64,000 nucleotides of DNA, taken from NCBI RefSeq assembly GCF_000981585.1, contig NZ_LN831776.1, positions 4,757,187 through 4,821,186 of the forward strand. Direction: 5' to 3'. The stretch comes from Paenibacillus riograndensis SBR5 (GTDB lineage: Bacteria; Bacillota; Bacilli; Paenibacillales; Paenibacillaceae). This document shows positions 35,809 through 44,454 of the stretch, in pieces. The notes beneath the pieces were generated by a model. The model did not search any database and had not been told where the DNA came from. It was given only the letters and a program-made list of their open reading frames with translations. The first letter of the stretch is position 1. Every line of letters starts with the position of its first letter. The position numbers were made by a program, and so were the translations under genes.

Positions 35809-36984
35809 TTACAGCTTTTGTTCGAGCACAGTTTTTCTTTCAGCTCCAAGCCGATATAAAATCAGAGTTGCACTTGTTGCCAAAAACACACTAGCTGCAC
35901 CAATCCATGTAATCGAAGACAGCGCAATCTGCTGAACCGCAAGTCCTCCAATCCCAGCCCCAGCCGCCATAGCCAGCTGCATCATCGACTGGTTCAGGCC
36001 TAACATTACCCCCGACGCTTCGGGTTTCAAGGTAGTGATATGGTACTGTTGGGTGGGCCCGGTTGACCAGGCTGCAAATGACCAGAGCAAAAGCACAGCC
36101 AGCACACCGACAACGGAATGGGTAACAAGAGACAATAGGACAAGCATCAATATATGCAGCAGCATCCCGCCAAATAACGTAGGATACACTCCCCAGCGAT
36201 CCGCACTGAAGCCGCCAATTTTCGAACCGATCATACTGGCAATACCGAAGATTAACAGTGCACCACTGATGTAGCTGTCGTTAATCCCCGAAATCGTAAT
36301 CAGGTACGGAGACAAATAAGTATACGCGATGGAATATCCTCCGAGCCAGAAGAACGTAACGGCTAATCCCAAGGCCACTTTTGGTTCCTTCAGCAATGCA
36401 AGCTGCTGCGATAAGGGAATGGGTTCATCACCTTTGATACGTGGAATTGTAAGAAAAATAATCAGCATGGAAATTAGTCCCAACAGTGCAATACCTAGGA
36501 AAATATACTTCCATCCGATGGCATCCGCCGTCATTCTTCCCAGAGGAACACCAATAATCAGAGAAGCTGTGAAGCCCATGACAACTGTTGCTATCGAGCT
36601 TGCCTGCCTGCCTTCCCGGGCGATTTTAGCTGCAATATTTAGTGCCGTAACTACGACTATTCCCGCACCAAGCGCCATAATAATACGTGCGACCACGAAT
36701 AACCCATACCCAGGCAGAACAAAGGATAAAATGTTAGCTGCAACGAACAAGCCCAGACCTGATAGAATTAATCTTCGTCTGTCCATGCTTGCCGTCAGTG
36801 CCATAAGAATTGGTGTACAGATAGCATATACGAGCGAGAAGATCGTGATCAATTGTCCACCAGAAGCCAGTGAAACGCCGAATGAAAGTGAGATGCGGTC
36901 TAAAATTCCAGACACAATATACTCAGATGTCCCCACCAAAAAACTTATAATGGCCAAAATATAAACTTTCCAGCTTACCGACAT
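35809..36984 (-). CDS. MFS transporter (AraJ/YdhP-like drug or sugar efflux)
   Basis: 391 residues with twelve membrane helices. Motif A-like loop ALTASMDRRRLILSG follows helix 2, FVVARIIMALGAGIVVVTAL is helix 4, and GVPLGRMTADAIGWKYIF is the AraJ-type signature of helix 5-6. Substrate unknown. It follows an ArsR regulator gene on the same strand with a gap of about 150 bases that contains a hairpin and two TCGCGAA boxes. Confidence 0.9.
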   Translation of the reverse strand: MSVSWKVYILAIISFLVGTSEYIVSGILDRISLSFGVSLASGGQLITIFSLVYAICTPILMALTASMDRRRLILSGLGLFVAANILSFVLPGYGLFVVARIIMALGAGIVVVTALNIAAKIAREGRQASSIATVVMGFTASLIIGVPLGRMTADAIGWKYIFLGIALLGLISMLIIFLTIPRIKGDEPIPLSQQLALLKEPKVALGLAVTFFWLGGYSIAYTYLSPYLITISGINDSYISGALLIFGIASMIGSKIGGFSADRWGVYPTLFGGMLLHILMLVLLSLVTHSVVGVLAVLLLWSFAAWSTGPTQQYHITTLKPEASGVMLGLNQSMMQLAMAAGAGIGGLAVQQIALSSITWIGAASVFLATSATLILYRLGAERKTVLEQKL

Positions 36985-37022
36985 GGATCGTTCAACTCCT
37001 TAATTTTCTTTTATATAAAGAT

Positions 37023-37075
37023 ATATCGCGAATTGTTAATATGTTTGAATAAAAAAATAAACAAATCGCGAAATA
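37023..37075. promoter_or_regulatory. Paired TCGCGAA boxes upstream of the MFS gene
   Basis: TCGCGAA occurs at 37026-37032 and again at 37066-37072, exactly 40 bases apart, each flanked by ATAT/ATCG-type AT-rich bases as in ArsR/SmtB operators. They lie between the MFS start and the end of the ArsR gene. Binding by the adjacent ArsR protein is inference. Confidence 0.4.
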
Positions 37076-37094
37076 TCGAAATGTTGTAACAAAT

Positions 37095-37129
37095 AGAAAC
37101 TGAATCCTCGGAATAAGAATTCAGTTTCT
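37095..37129 (-). terminator. Hairpin after the ArsR gene
   Basis: AGAAACTGAAT...ATTCAGTTTCT forms an 11-base stem directly past the ArsR stop; the following ATTTGTTAC is a weak T tract, so partial read-through to the MFS gene is possible. Confidence 0.55.
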
Positions 37130-37132
37130 GGG

Positions 37133-37444
37133 CTATATCTCATCTTTCATAAAAGCTGCCAATTGACGAATCGCCTGTTCGTTTCTTTGGTAGTACGTAA
37201 ATTTGCCAATCCGTTTGGTTGTAATCAGTCCGGCCCGCTGCATCATCGCAAGATATTGGGAAGCCGTCGACTGCGTCATGTTCAGCTTGTTCGTTATCTG
37301 GGTTACACATACCCCAACTTCAGTCATATCAATCCCTTCATGGGGTGTAAAATGGAGATTCGGTTCTTTTAGCCACTGCAAGATCTGAAAACGCGATTCA
37401 TTCGACAAAGCCTTAAATACTTCGATAGGGTTCATATTCATCAT
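37133..37444 (-). CDS. ArsR/SmtB-family regulator
   Basis: 103 residues. MNPIEVFKALSNESRFQILQWL is the usual first helix pair, and VTQITNKLNMTQSTASQYLAMM is the recognition helix. The wing is LITTKRIGKFTYYQRNE. Metal-binding Cys pairs of the ArsR/SmtB sensors are missing; only one Cys lies before the recognition helix (VGVCVTQ), so the signal may not be a metal. It likely controls the MFS gene downstream. No clear ribosome site precedes the ATG. Confidence 0.88.
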   Translation of the reverse strand: MMNMNPIEVFKALSNESRFQILQWLKEPNLHFTPHEGIDMTEVGVCVTQITNKLNMTQSTASQYLAMMQRAGLITTKRIGKFTYYQRNEQAIRQLAAFMKDEI

Positions 37445-37594
37445 TATATTGATAATTCACGATATGTCAAACTCAAAATCGGAGATATGGATCTCCATTC
37501 TTCCAGATTCTTAGCGTTCTGAGCTAAAGTAGTGACGGCCGGTCGCACAAAACAAAGAGCAGCCCTTGCCACAGGCTGCTCTTTTGTTTCTACG

Positions 37595-39703
37595 CTACAC
37601 TTCCCGATGGCCTGTAGCCAAAAGCTCCCTGACCGCCTCCATGCTCGTAACCGGTGCACGGCAGGCAAAGTTCCGGCAGACGTAAGCTGTCGCTTCCCCG
37701 TTAAGCGCCGGTTTGTCCGCCAGGTGCGGAAGCAGACGGAGAATCCCTTCGGCGTCTCCTTCCCAGTTGACAAGCAGCGCAGCGTCAGGCAGATACGCCT
37801 GCTGCACCTGGGCCAGCATACCGTGAAGCGCGGAATCCTCCCGCTTCCCGGACAGCACCCATTCCCGGCCGCCGGAAGCCATTGCCAGATGAGCCTGCAA
37901 ATACATCGCATATCCCGGAGGGTACTCGGATGCTGATGCAGCCATCACCGCTGCCGTACGCTCAGCAGCCGTCTTCAGCTCCACATCCTGGGTCATCACC
38001 GACAGCTTCCACAGCAGCTTCGCTGCCACCGAGTTGCCCGAAGGAAGCGCACCGTCATACAGCTCCTTGGAACGGATCGGCAGCTCCTCACCATCATGGC
38101 CTGTGAAGAAGAACCCGCCCCTTTCCTGATCGGCGAACAGTTCCAGCAGCCCATCCTTAAGCGTCAACGCCCGCTCCAAATGAACGGCTTGGCCTGTAGC
38201 TTCGTACAGCTCGGTCAGCCCCCAGAGCAGGAACGTGTAGTCGTCCAGATAAGCAGGAATCGCAGCATCGCCATCCCGGTAGCGCGCCAGCAGCCTGCCG
38301 TCCTCACGGCGGCGCAGCTTGTGCCAGATAAAGTCCGCCGCCGCGGCTGCGGCCCCAGCGTACTCCGGCTTTTGCAGGGCTTTGGCTCCCTTGGCCAGCG
38401 CCGCGATCATCAGCCCGTTCCAGGAAGTGAGCACCTTATCATCCTTCGATGGATGAATGCGCTGCTCCCGGTAGGCGAACAGCTTCTCGCGCCATTCCTC
38501 CATCCGGGTCCGCAATCCCAGCGGGTTCATCCCCATCCGTTCCGCCATGTCGTCCGGCAGCCCTTGCAGCAGATTCGGGATATTCGCACCTTCAAAGTTC
38601 CCCTCAGGTGTAATTCCGTACACATGGCAATAGGAGTGCATATCCTCCAGGCCAAGCGCCTCCTCGATCTCCTGACGGGTGAAGACATAGAACTTCCCTT
38701 CCACCCCTTCGGAATCGGCATCCTCCGCAGAGTAGAAAGCCCCTTCCGGCGACGTCATATCACGTTGCACATACGTAAAGATCTGCTCGGCGACCTCTGC
38801 ATAGAGCGGTTTCCCCGTGATCTGGTACGCCTCCAAATATGCAATAGCCAGCAGCGCATTGTCGTAGAGCATTTTCTCAAAATGCGGCACCAGCCACTCC
38901 CGGTCCGTGGAATAACGTGAGAACCCGTAGCCCACATGGTCATACATGCCACCACGGTACATCGACTCCAGCGTCTTCTCTACCATACGCAGCGCTTCCG
39001 GCTGGTTATACATCTGGCTGTACGCCAGCAGAAAAGACAGATTATGCGGTGAAGGAAACTTCGGCGCATTGCCGAACCCGCCATATTCCTCATCGAACTG
39101 GCGGCGGTACAGCGCATACGCTTCATGCAGCAGCTCCTCTCCGGGAACTCCTGCCCCGCCTTCTCCGGCACGTCCGGCATTTTTGCGGTCCAGCGACTGA
39201 AGATCCGCCAGCAGGTCATCCCCTAGCTTGTCCAGCGCTTCACCGTCCTGCTCCCATTTGCGGTGAATCTGCTCCAGTACATCCATCAGCCCGATACGCC
39301 CGAACATCTGCCGCTTCGGAAAATACGTCCCCGCATAAAACGGCTTCTTCTCCGGCGTCAGCAGCACCGTCAGCGGCCACCCCCCGCTCCCCGTCAGCGC
39401 CTGACACACCGACATATACAGCGCATCAATATCCGGCCGCTCCTCACGGTCCACCTTGATCGCGACATAGTGTTCGTTAAGGAGCTTAGCGACCTCCTGA
39501 TCCTCGAAGGATTCTCTTTCCATTACGTGACACCAATGGCAAGTGGAATAGCCGACAGATAAGAAGATCGGCTTGTTCTCCGCCTGCGCCTTGGCAAAAG
39601 CCTCTTCGCCCCATGGATACCAATCCACAGGGTTGTGGGCGTGTTGAAGTAGATAGGGTGATTTTTCGTTGACTAATCTATTGGGTGTTTTATGAGTTGT
39701 CAC
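37595..39703 (-). CDS. yyaL: YyaL-type thioredoxin-domain protein (DUF255, SSP411 family)
   Basis: 702 residues from the GTG at 39703 ([20 protein letters not shown]), behind GAGGGG; the frame extends 20 codons upstream through the palindrome. The N-terminal thioredoxin-like domain has the motif [14 protein letters not shown] (about 55), [10 protein letters not shown] and [13 protein letters not shown]. The remainder (from about 190) is an alpha/alpha barrel like N-acylglucosamine 2-epimerases, with [14 protein letters not shown] and [11 protein letters not shown]. Biochemical role is unresolved. Its head and upstream region are the source type for the truncated copies at 44.1 and 48.2 kb. 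Confidence 0.92.
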   Translation of the reverse strand: MTTHKTPNRLVNEKSPYLLQHAHNPVDWYPWGEEAFAKAQAENKPIFLSVGYSTCHWCHVMERESFEDQEVAKLLNEHYVAIKVDREERPDIDALYMSVCQALTGSGGWPLTVLLTPEKKPFYAGTYFPKRQMFGRIGLMDVLEQIHRKWEQDGEALDKLGDDLLADLQSLDRKNAGRAGEGGAGVPGEELLHEAYALYRRQFDEEYGGFGNAPKFPSPHNLSFLLAYSQMYNQPEALRMVEKTLESMYRGGMYDHVGYGFSRYSTDREWLVPHFEKMLYDNALLAIAYLEAYQITGKPLYAEVAEQIFTYVQRDMTSPEGAFYSAEDADSEGVEGKFYVFTRQEIEEALGLEDMHSYCHVYGITPEGNFEGANIPNLLQGLPDDMAERMGMNPLGLRTRMEEWREKLFAYREQRIHPSKDDKVLTSWNGLMIAALAKGAKALQKPEYAGAAAAAADFIWHKLRRREDGRLLARYRDGDAAIPAYLDDYTFLLWGLTELYEATGQAVHLERALTLKDGLLELFADQERGGFFFTGHDGEELPIRSKELYDGALPSGNSVAAKLLWKLSVMTQDVELKTAAERTAAVMAASASEYPPGYAMYLQAHLAMASGGREWVLSGKREDSALHGMLAQVQQAYLPDAALLVNWEGDAEGILRLLPHLADKPALNGEATAYVCRNFACRAPVTSMEAVRELLATGHREV

Positions 39704-39728
39704 CAGGCGTCCCCTCATTTCGGATGAT

Positions 39729-39763
39729 TTGGGTAAAGTGTTGTCTAGGGATAGTTTACCCAA
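39729..39763. promoter_or_regulatory. Palindrome upstream of yyaL
   Basis: TTGGGTAAA and TTTACCCAA are perfect 9-base inverted arms 17 bases apart, 25-60 bases before the yyaL start. Both truncated yyaL heads keep it unchanged (44203-44237, 48299-48333), and one arm survives at 55151-55159. Conservation beside diverged coding sequence suggests an operator or promoter element. Confidence 0.6.
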
Positions 39764-39779
39764 TTTGGTGGGGGAGGGC

Positions 39780-40192
39780 TCAATAGGTAATAAAACTATA
39801 TAGACTTTTTAACCTAGCAAACGTGGTTTAAGACATCAGAATTTAAAAATGCGCCAATTAACTTGATTAATGGCAAGAGCAGTTATAAAGCAGTTATTAA
39901 GTACATTGAAGAAATTGTAATCTCCAGACTTATAAATTAATCCAGTACAATTTATTAATATGAAAATTACTATATAAATAAGATTTATGTGTGATACTAA
40001 ATCCTCAGAGGTGTATTCGTGTTTGATTTTTTTCTACCCATTACAGAAGAAATAAAAAAATGGTTAACTTTTACTCCTATTAGGCGATAAAGAATTAAAA
40101 ATATTGTAATTATAATATAGAAAATACTATATAAGAAGCACTTAAGATTTGGCCTTGAAGCATAGCCGTCACTGCGGTGAGTATTTGGACTT
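39780..40192. other. AT-rich intergenic region at the start of the island
   Basis: No gene, RNA or clear hairpin is visible. Base composition changes abruptly here from the GC-richer yyaL gene to AT-rich DNA, marking the boundary of the accessory island. Confidence 0.5.
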
Positions 40193-40290
40193 CCGGTCGC
40201 TGTTGTCGTAAGAATTTCTTCATTTGATACCGCTTCTAGCGGTAGAAATCCGGTGACAAAGGCGAGCGCTATCGCTCCTACAGTTCCAAA
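40193..40290. repeat. Dispersed hairpin element, family 2, copy 2
   Basis: 98 bases with ends TTTGGA/TCCAAA and centre ACCGCT-TCT-AGCGGT. The stem TTGTC...ATTTC pairs with GAAAT...GACAA. Base changes relative to the copy at 13013-13118 fall largely in the unpaired middle of the stem. Confidence 0.72.
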
Positions 40291-40454
40291 TTTCCCCTTC
40301 GCTTCTTTTCGCTTTTCGTTAATTTCTTTAGTGCTTCTTATATAGAAGGGTTAATATTTAAATTAAAGCTAAATAAGGACAGCAACCCACTACCAACAAG
40401 AATCAACAATAAATATATGTAAGAGGTAACTATCATAGTAGTAATTGTTGAGTA

Positions 40455-40856
40455 TTATTTAAACAATATGACTACTATAAAAAATATAATTGCATCTACA
40501 ATTAATGTAATAAGTACGATTCTTGTAAGATTGTTATACACACTAACGCCTAATAAGACACCTATTAGTAAAAACAATATAAACTGATTGATTCTATTTT
40601 TATAATTTAAATGACTCAAAATCATTATTGCTCCTAATAAACAACCCATAGCCGAAATAAGAGTGATAAGCATTGTAAAGTATAGAACTCTGAATTCCTT
40701 ACTAAGGTTTAGATCAGGTATGTACTTCTTAAGTGCAACAATAGAGATCCACATTATTATCATGCCAACAATAGAAAAGCTTAATTTTAATTTAGTCGAG
40801 GTATTGGATATAAAAAATACATCTCTTATTTTAATTACCACTAATAGGATAAACAA
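40455..40856 (-). CDS. Four-helix membrane protein of unknown function
   Basis: 133 residues, AT-rich codons. Four membrane helices are visible: LSFSIVGMIIMWISIVAL, FTMLITLISAMGCLLGAIMI, FILFLLIGVLLGVSVY and LITLIVDAIIFFIVVILF. Its first 26 bases overlap the end of the preceding gene at 40831, so the two are probably translated together. It may be the membrane partner of that protein, as in small defence or stress pairs. Not recognised. Confidence 0.65.
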   Translation of the reverse strand: MFILLVVIKIRDVFFISNTSTKLKLSFSIVGMIIMWISIVALKKYIPDLNLSKEFRVLYFTMLITLISAMGCLLGAIMILSHLNYKNRINQFILFLLIGVLLGVSVYNNLTRIVLITLIVDAIIFFIVVILFK

Positions 40857-41694
40857 AATCCATACCTTTGCTTATTCTTTGATCTAACCATTCATAAAAA
40901 TTTCCACTCTTCAGCATAGTTTTTATAAATTTTATATCTTCTTTATTTAATAGATGTACGAATCTTCTTAATCTAGTATAAGAATCTACTATAGAAGCAA
41001 AATACATAATACTAACTTCTACTGCTATTGTTACTAGATGGTACATTCCTAAATGAAAATTCTCAGAGAATCCCCCTTTATAATTAATAATGCCCAATGG
41101 AAAAGAATGAACACTATTCGAAAGAAAATTATACATGCCGGATTCATGATCCTTGTTTATTGGAGAGTGGTTTTTAGCGATCCGCTCAAATAAATATGGC
41201 TTCTCACCTTTCATTATTTTCTTCTTTAATTTTTCATCTAACAAATTAAATAATGAATTTTTTCTCAATACCCCCTCTGCAAATGACACAGACATCATGC
41301 TAGACTCTCTTACACTATCTTCTTCAGAAAAACCAAGTTTATTAAGTATTCGCTCCCTACCTAAACCGTCATGTAATACCATTATACTCCATCTCAATTC
41401 AAACTCTTCTTTACTTATATCTAATTCAGAAATGTAATGATACACTTTATGAGTTTCAATAATATTTCTAGCTAAACTAGCAAGGGAGCTTGCATCAAAT
41501 GTCTTCTTGGTTTCTGCATCATGTGGCCAAAGTCTAATAAAGCTATAAACATTTAAAAGTGCTTTTTCAAATAAATCCTCTGCATAAAGAATTCTAGATG
41601 TAACAGTATGTTTTTTATTTTCTATCCGGGAAACTTGCCTTGCAATTTCAGCTAACCTCTTCAAGTTGTATGCTCTCTCTTTAGGATTTATCAT
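40831..41694 (-). CDS. DUF5677-like helical protein with HEPN-type motif
   Basis: 287 residues. Mostly helical and cytoplasmic. The segment DASSLASLARNIIETHKVYHY at about 75-95 carries an RNxxxxH pattern (Arg and His five residues apart) and resembles the first conserved block of DUF5677, a HEPN-like family. A second block (EFELRWSIMVLHDGLGRERIL) also fits. HEPN proteins are often RNases of defence or toxin systems; whether this one is active is inference. The gene is AT-rich, single and flanked by a spacer with attC-like half-sites. Confidence 0.6.
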   Translation of the reverse strand: MINPKERAYNLKRLAEIARQVSRIENKKHTVTSRILYAEDLFEKALLNVYSFIRLWPHDAETKKTFDASSLASLARNIIETHKVYHYISELDISKEEFELRWSIMVLHDGLGRERILNKLGFSEEDSVRESSMMSVSFAEGVLRKNSLFNLLDEKLKKKIMKGEKPYLFERIAKNHSPINKDHESGMYNFLSNSVHSFPLGIINYKGGFSENFHLGMYHLVTIAVEVSIMYFASIVDSYTRLRRFVHLLNKEDIKFIKTMLKSGNFYEWLDQRISKGMDFVYPISGN

Positions 41695-41699
41695 TTTAT

Positions 41700-41965
41700 T
41701 TACATTTTATCCCTTTCTTATAACGTAACTGTATTAACGAACACAAAGGGATTGTCTGCTGTCAAGACATATTCCCTATTAGTTCTATTAGTATTTGGAG
41801 AATGCAAATAACGTTCCTATATTCACGATCCCCGTTAGGGACTATGTGCTGAAATTCCCCTCTTAGATTCACCTCACAGCTAAAGCTACATCAAGAGGCA
41901 CTGCTTGAATATAATGCTAAGTGTAGGGAAAGCAGCGTCGAAACATAGGCAATCTATAAATCATT
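41700..41965. repeat. Spacer A: attC-like half-sites
   Basis: This 280-base spacer has two ATAAC-led half-sites: ATAACGtaactgtaTTAACGA (41720-41740) and ATAACGttcctataTTCACGA (41808-41828). The second matches the left arm of the complete element at 46858. The right arm is not recognisable. The remainder has short imperfect palindromes and no gene. Confidence 0.5.
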
Positions 41966-41973
41966 AACTATCT

Positions 41974-42807
41974 TTATCTTTCAATTATATCAATGCTTGG
42001 ATGACTTTTAATTATTTCCAGAGCCTCATAAAAAGACTGTGCATCTATGATGTTGGCGGATAAGTTCCCCTTTTTGAATTCTTCTACACTTTTAAATGTT
42101 ACTAATATAGGCATCTTGCCTCCAGTATTTTTTATCATATTATTTAAATACTCAATTCCTTTTAATACCGTGGGAGCAATTTCATAGATGTAATCTTGAT
42201 AAAGTTGTTTAATAAACATCATTGAAATCTCAATATGTATATCCAATGAGATTAATTCAGACATTTTTTTAATATCTTCAGTAGCATGTTTCCATGCCTT
42301 AAACTTTAATAATGTTTCTCTTGAAGCGAAAAATCCATTTGTTCCAGATTCACTCTGATGAATTACTGATAAAGGAAAGCCAAAATGTAAAACATAGTTT
42401 CTCATAAGTACAATGAAACGATAGGAGATGTGGTTGTCGTAAAACACGCTTGTTTTTTCTTGAAACTTCTTCATTCGTTCTTTACCAAAATATTTACTGT
42501 TATATTTTTCTCCATAATCGATAAACATTGATACTGCCGCTAAATAGTTGATTAGTAAACGATTAGCTTCTAAGTATGCTACTTTTTCGTCTGCCCCTTG
42601 ATAATCTTTTGCTCCTGATGAATATAATAAAAATTCATTTCCGTTTCTATTTAATAAATTGTGAACATTGTCCATTGCACTTATTTTACTTGCTTCTCCT
42701 AACGCAATATTATGACTGTCGTATTCATCTTTCGTTATATGTTTCTGAATAATAAATTCATGTCCATGCTCAAGTGAAAATTTTCTATAGCCTAATGCAT
42801 AAATCAT
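41974..42807 (-). CDS. Helical protein with a HEPN-type RNxxxH motif
   Basis: About 277 residues from the ATG at 42807; a TTG four codons further upstream is possible because the purine run GAAGGAGTTTGTGGGAG could serve either. The protein is all-helical by appearance. YRFIVLMRNYVLHFGFPLSV near residue 143 has the exact R-N-x-x-x-H signature of catalytic HEPN RNases. The rest is not recognised. It stands alone between two spacers and is AT-rich. Best guess: a HEPN RNase effector of defence or toxin type; this is a motif-level inference. Confidence 0.55.
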   Translation of the reverse strand: MIYALGYRKFSLEHGHEFIIQKHITKDEYDSHNIALGEASKISAMDNVHNLLNRNGNEFLLYSSGAKDYQGADEKVAYLEANRLLINYLAAVSMFIDYGEKYNSKYFGKERMKKFQEKTSVFYDNHISYRFIVLMRNYVLHFGFPLSVIHQSESGTNGFFASRETLLKFKAWKHATEDIKKMSELISLDIHIEISMMFIKQLYQDYIYEIAPTVLKGIEYLNNMIKNTGGKMPILVTFKSVEEFKKGNLSANIIDAQSFYEALEIIKSHPSIDIIER

Positions 42808-42831
42808 AATCTCCCACAAACTCCTTCTCAA

Positions 42832-42972
42832 CTTTTCTTTACTATTCTTCTGTATTTAAATTTTTTTGATAGTTTATGTATTTTCGAATTGTGTGTGTCA
42901 GACTCACTTCTCCCAAACCATTGAAGATTGAGGTGCTTAGTCCCCGATGCATTAAAAAGGTACTAGACGATG
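42832..42972. other. Spacer B between cassette-like genes
   Basis: 140 bases. GAGGTGCTTAGTCCCCGATGCATTAA resembles, in order, the right part of the complete attC-like element (GAGGGCGTAGCCCGATGCGTGAA). No clear left arm. Confidence 0.35.
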
Positions 42973-43749
42973 TCATCTCTCCGAAGCCAATTCCATATAA
43001 TGACCTAATAAATTTTTTACTACTGTTGGTATATTCAGTCTTGCAGCAATCTTAATGGCTGCTAAATAGTCGGTAAAGTCTAAATGATTAACTATTAACT
43101 CTTCTTTCTTTTTTAAATCACACCTTGAATAATAAATCCCCCACATCAATGTATCTGCACTGACAGAAATATATTTGGGGATAGAGTCTGATATTAAAAT
43201 AGCTACAACTTCTGATTGTCTATCAAGTAATAGCCCATTCTTATATACGTCCTCAGCCCACTTGAAAATTAACGAGTTTGCTTTGGGATACCTTAGTAAT
43301 CGATTAACAAGATGATCTGATTCTTGATAATTATCAATTAGCCATAGTATTTCATCATTATCTAATACTTGATTCTTGATAAACAAGCTGACCGCCCACT
43401 GAATCTCTTCTCTTCCCACAAGAATAAAACTTTTATAAAGATAAAATAATTTTGAGATCAAGGATTTAGGAAGGTCTTCAGATTCTCGATTCTTAATAAT
43501 TTGTTTCAAGACTTTTAAACACTCTCCCCTGCGAAATCTACGGTTCTCTTTCAAATCATTCACAACGAGATCAACTAAATATTCTATTGAATTACTATCA
43601 AGTGATGCGCCTTTCAATAAATGCTTATGTGAGACAATATCATTTGGAATTTTGATAAAATCTTTAATATAGTGTTGTGGATGAAACTCAAAATCTTCAT
43701 AAATTAATATTTCAAGATGATGGTTTATTTCTTCTTCCTTCATTGTCAT
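42973..43749 (-). CDS. Helical-repeat-like protein of unknown function
   Basis: 258 residues, ATG behind GAGGGGG. It appears entirely helical with repeated short amphipathic segments (YLVDLVVNDLKEN, VLKQIIKNRE, LISKLFYLYKSF, AVSLFIKNQV), like HEAT/ARM-type repeats. No catalytic motif seen. Single AT-rich gene upstream of the HEPN-like gene. Not recognised. Confidence 0.6.
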   Translation of the reverse strand: MTMKEEEINHHLEILIYEDFEFHPQHYIKDFIKIPNDIVSHKHLLKGASLDSNSIEYLVDLVVNDLKENRRFRRGECLKVLKQIIKNRESEDLPKSLISKLFYLYKSFILVGREEIQWAVSLFIKNQVLDNDEILWLIDNYQESDHLVNRLLRYPKANSLIFKWAEDVYKNGLLLDRQSEVVAILISDSIPKYISVSADTLMWGIYYSRCDLKKKEELIVNHLDFTDYLAAIKIAARLNIPTVVKNLLGHYMELASER

Positions 43750-43791
43750 ATATTCCCCCTCTATAATTAGATAATTTTGGAAATTATTATA

Positions 43792-43808
43792 TTCACGAAC
43801 TTCGTGAA
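43792..43808. repeat. Spacer C: palindrome TTCACGAA-C-TTCGTGAA
   Basis: A perfect 17-base palindrome preceded by TTATTATA, upstream of the 258-residue gene. It contains the L-box core (TTCACGA) of the attC-like elements folded directly on its complement. Confidence 0.55.
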
Positions 43809-43869
43809 ACTCCCAACATCCTCTAACTATTTAAACATTATTAGGTAGGACGTTTCTATCAACTGTATT

Positions 43870-44255
43870 CTTATTATACTGCACAATGGAAGAATATGAC
43901 GAACATGTTCCTGCATCCAACTGAAGAACTCCCACTAATACTATTAGCAAGAGCTTCTATAGAAATTGATTCACACGAACATCCCACCAATGGCAAGTTC
44001 TTTGAAGTCAACAACTAGCTATACCCAATAGAAAGGAAGACGGGCTTATTATCGCGCTTGGCGATTTCAAACGCCTCTTCCGACCAAGGGAACCAGTTCA
44101 CCGGGTTGTGAGCATGTTGCAGCAGATACGGCGACTTTTCCTTGGCTAATCTATTGGGTACTTTGTGAGTTGTCATGGGGCATCACCTCTTTTCGTGTGG
44201 ATTTGGGTAAAGTATTGCTTAGGGTTAGTTTACCCAAAATGGTTGGGGAGGTTGC
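43870..44255 (-). repeat. Module A: truncated yyaL head with upstream palindrome and 3' hairpin
   Basis: About 385 bases shared with 47960-48350. In minus-strand order: a purine-rich GGGG stretch, the TTGGGTAAA/TTTACCCAA palindrome (44203-44237), a ribosome site, 53 codons of a yyaL homolog, TATAGCTAG, a degraded hairpin with TTGA/TCAA ends, then AT-rich sequence including a GAATATGACGAACATG-type segment also seen in module B. Confidence 0.75.
44015..44176 (-). pseudogene. yyaL head fragment A (53 codons)
   Basis: ATG at 44176 behind GAGGTG. The translation aligns without gaps to residues 1-53 of the intact protein at 37595-39703 but differs at about a quarter of positions ([16 protein letters not shown] versus [16 protein letters not shown]). 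It stops at GYS-TAG, immediately before the CHWCH redox motif. After the stop, GCCATTGGTGGG still resembles the continuation. It thus derives from a diverged yyaL gene and not from a recent copy of the local one. Confidence 0.8.
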
Positions 44256-44344
44256 AGGGAACTTAGGCTTGATTGCGCTAGTGACCGTTCTCTCAAATAT
44301 TTTATTGAATTCTTATAATTTAAGCGACAAAATATGTTGAAAAA

Positions 44345-44366
44345 AGCCCGCTGAACAAATATCGGG
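44345..44366 (-). terminator. Terminator after the 328-residue gene
   Basis: CCCG...CGGG stem followed by CTTTTTTC on the minus strand; TATAGCTAA lies directly before it. Confidence 0.6.
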
Positions 44367-44454
44367 TTAGCTATACAACTTATTCAGGATTTTATCAGAT
44401 CTTTAATTAAATTTTCGGTAATTTTGATTAATCGTTCTACATTTTCTTCTGCGT

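Noticed and set aside
37444..37911. 155-codon open frame on the minus strand
   Set aside because: It is an out-of-frame shadow of the end of yyaL; composition is atypical, and the real frame shows clear family motifs.
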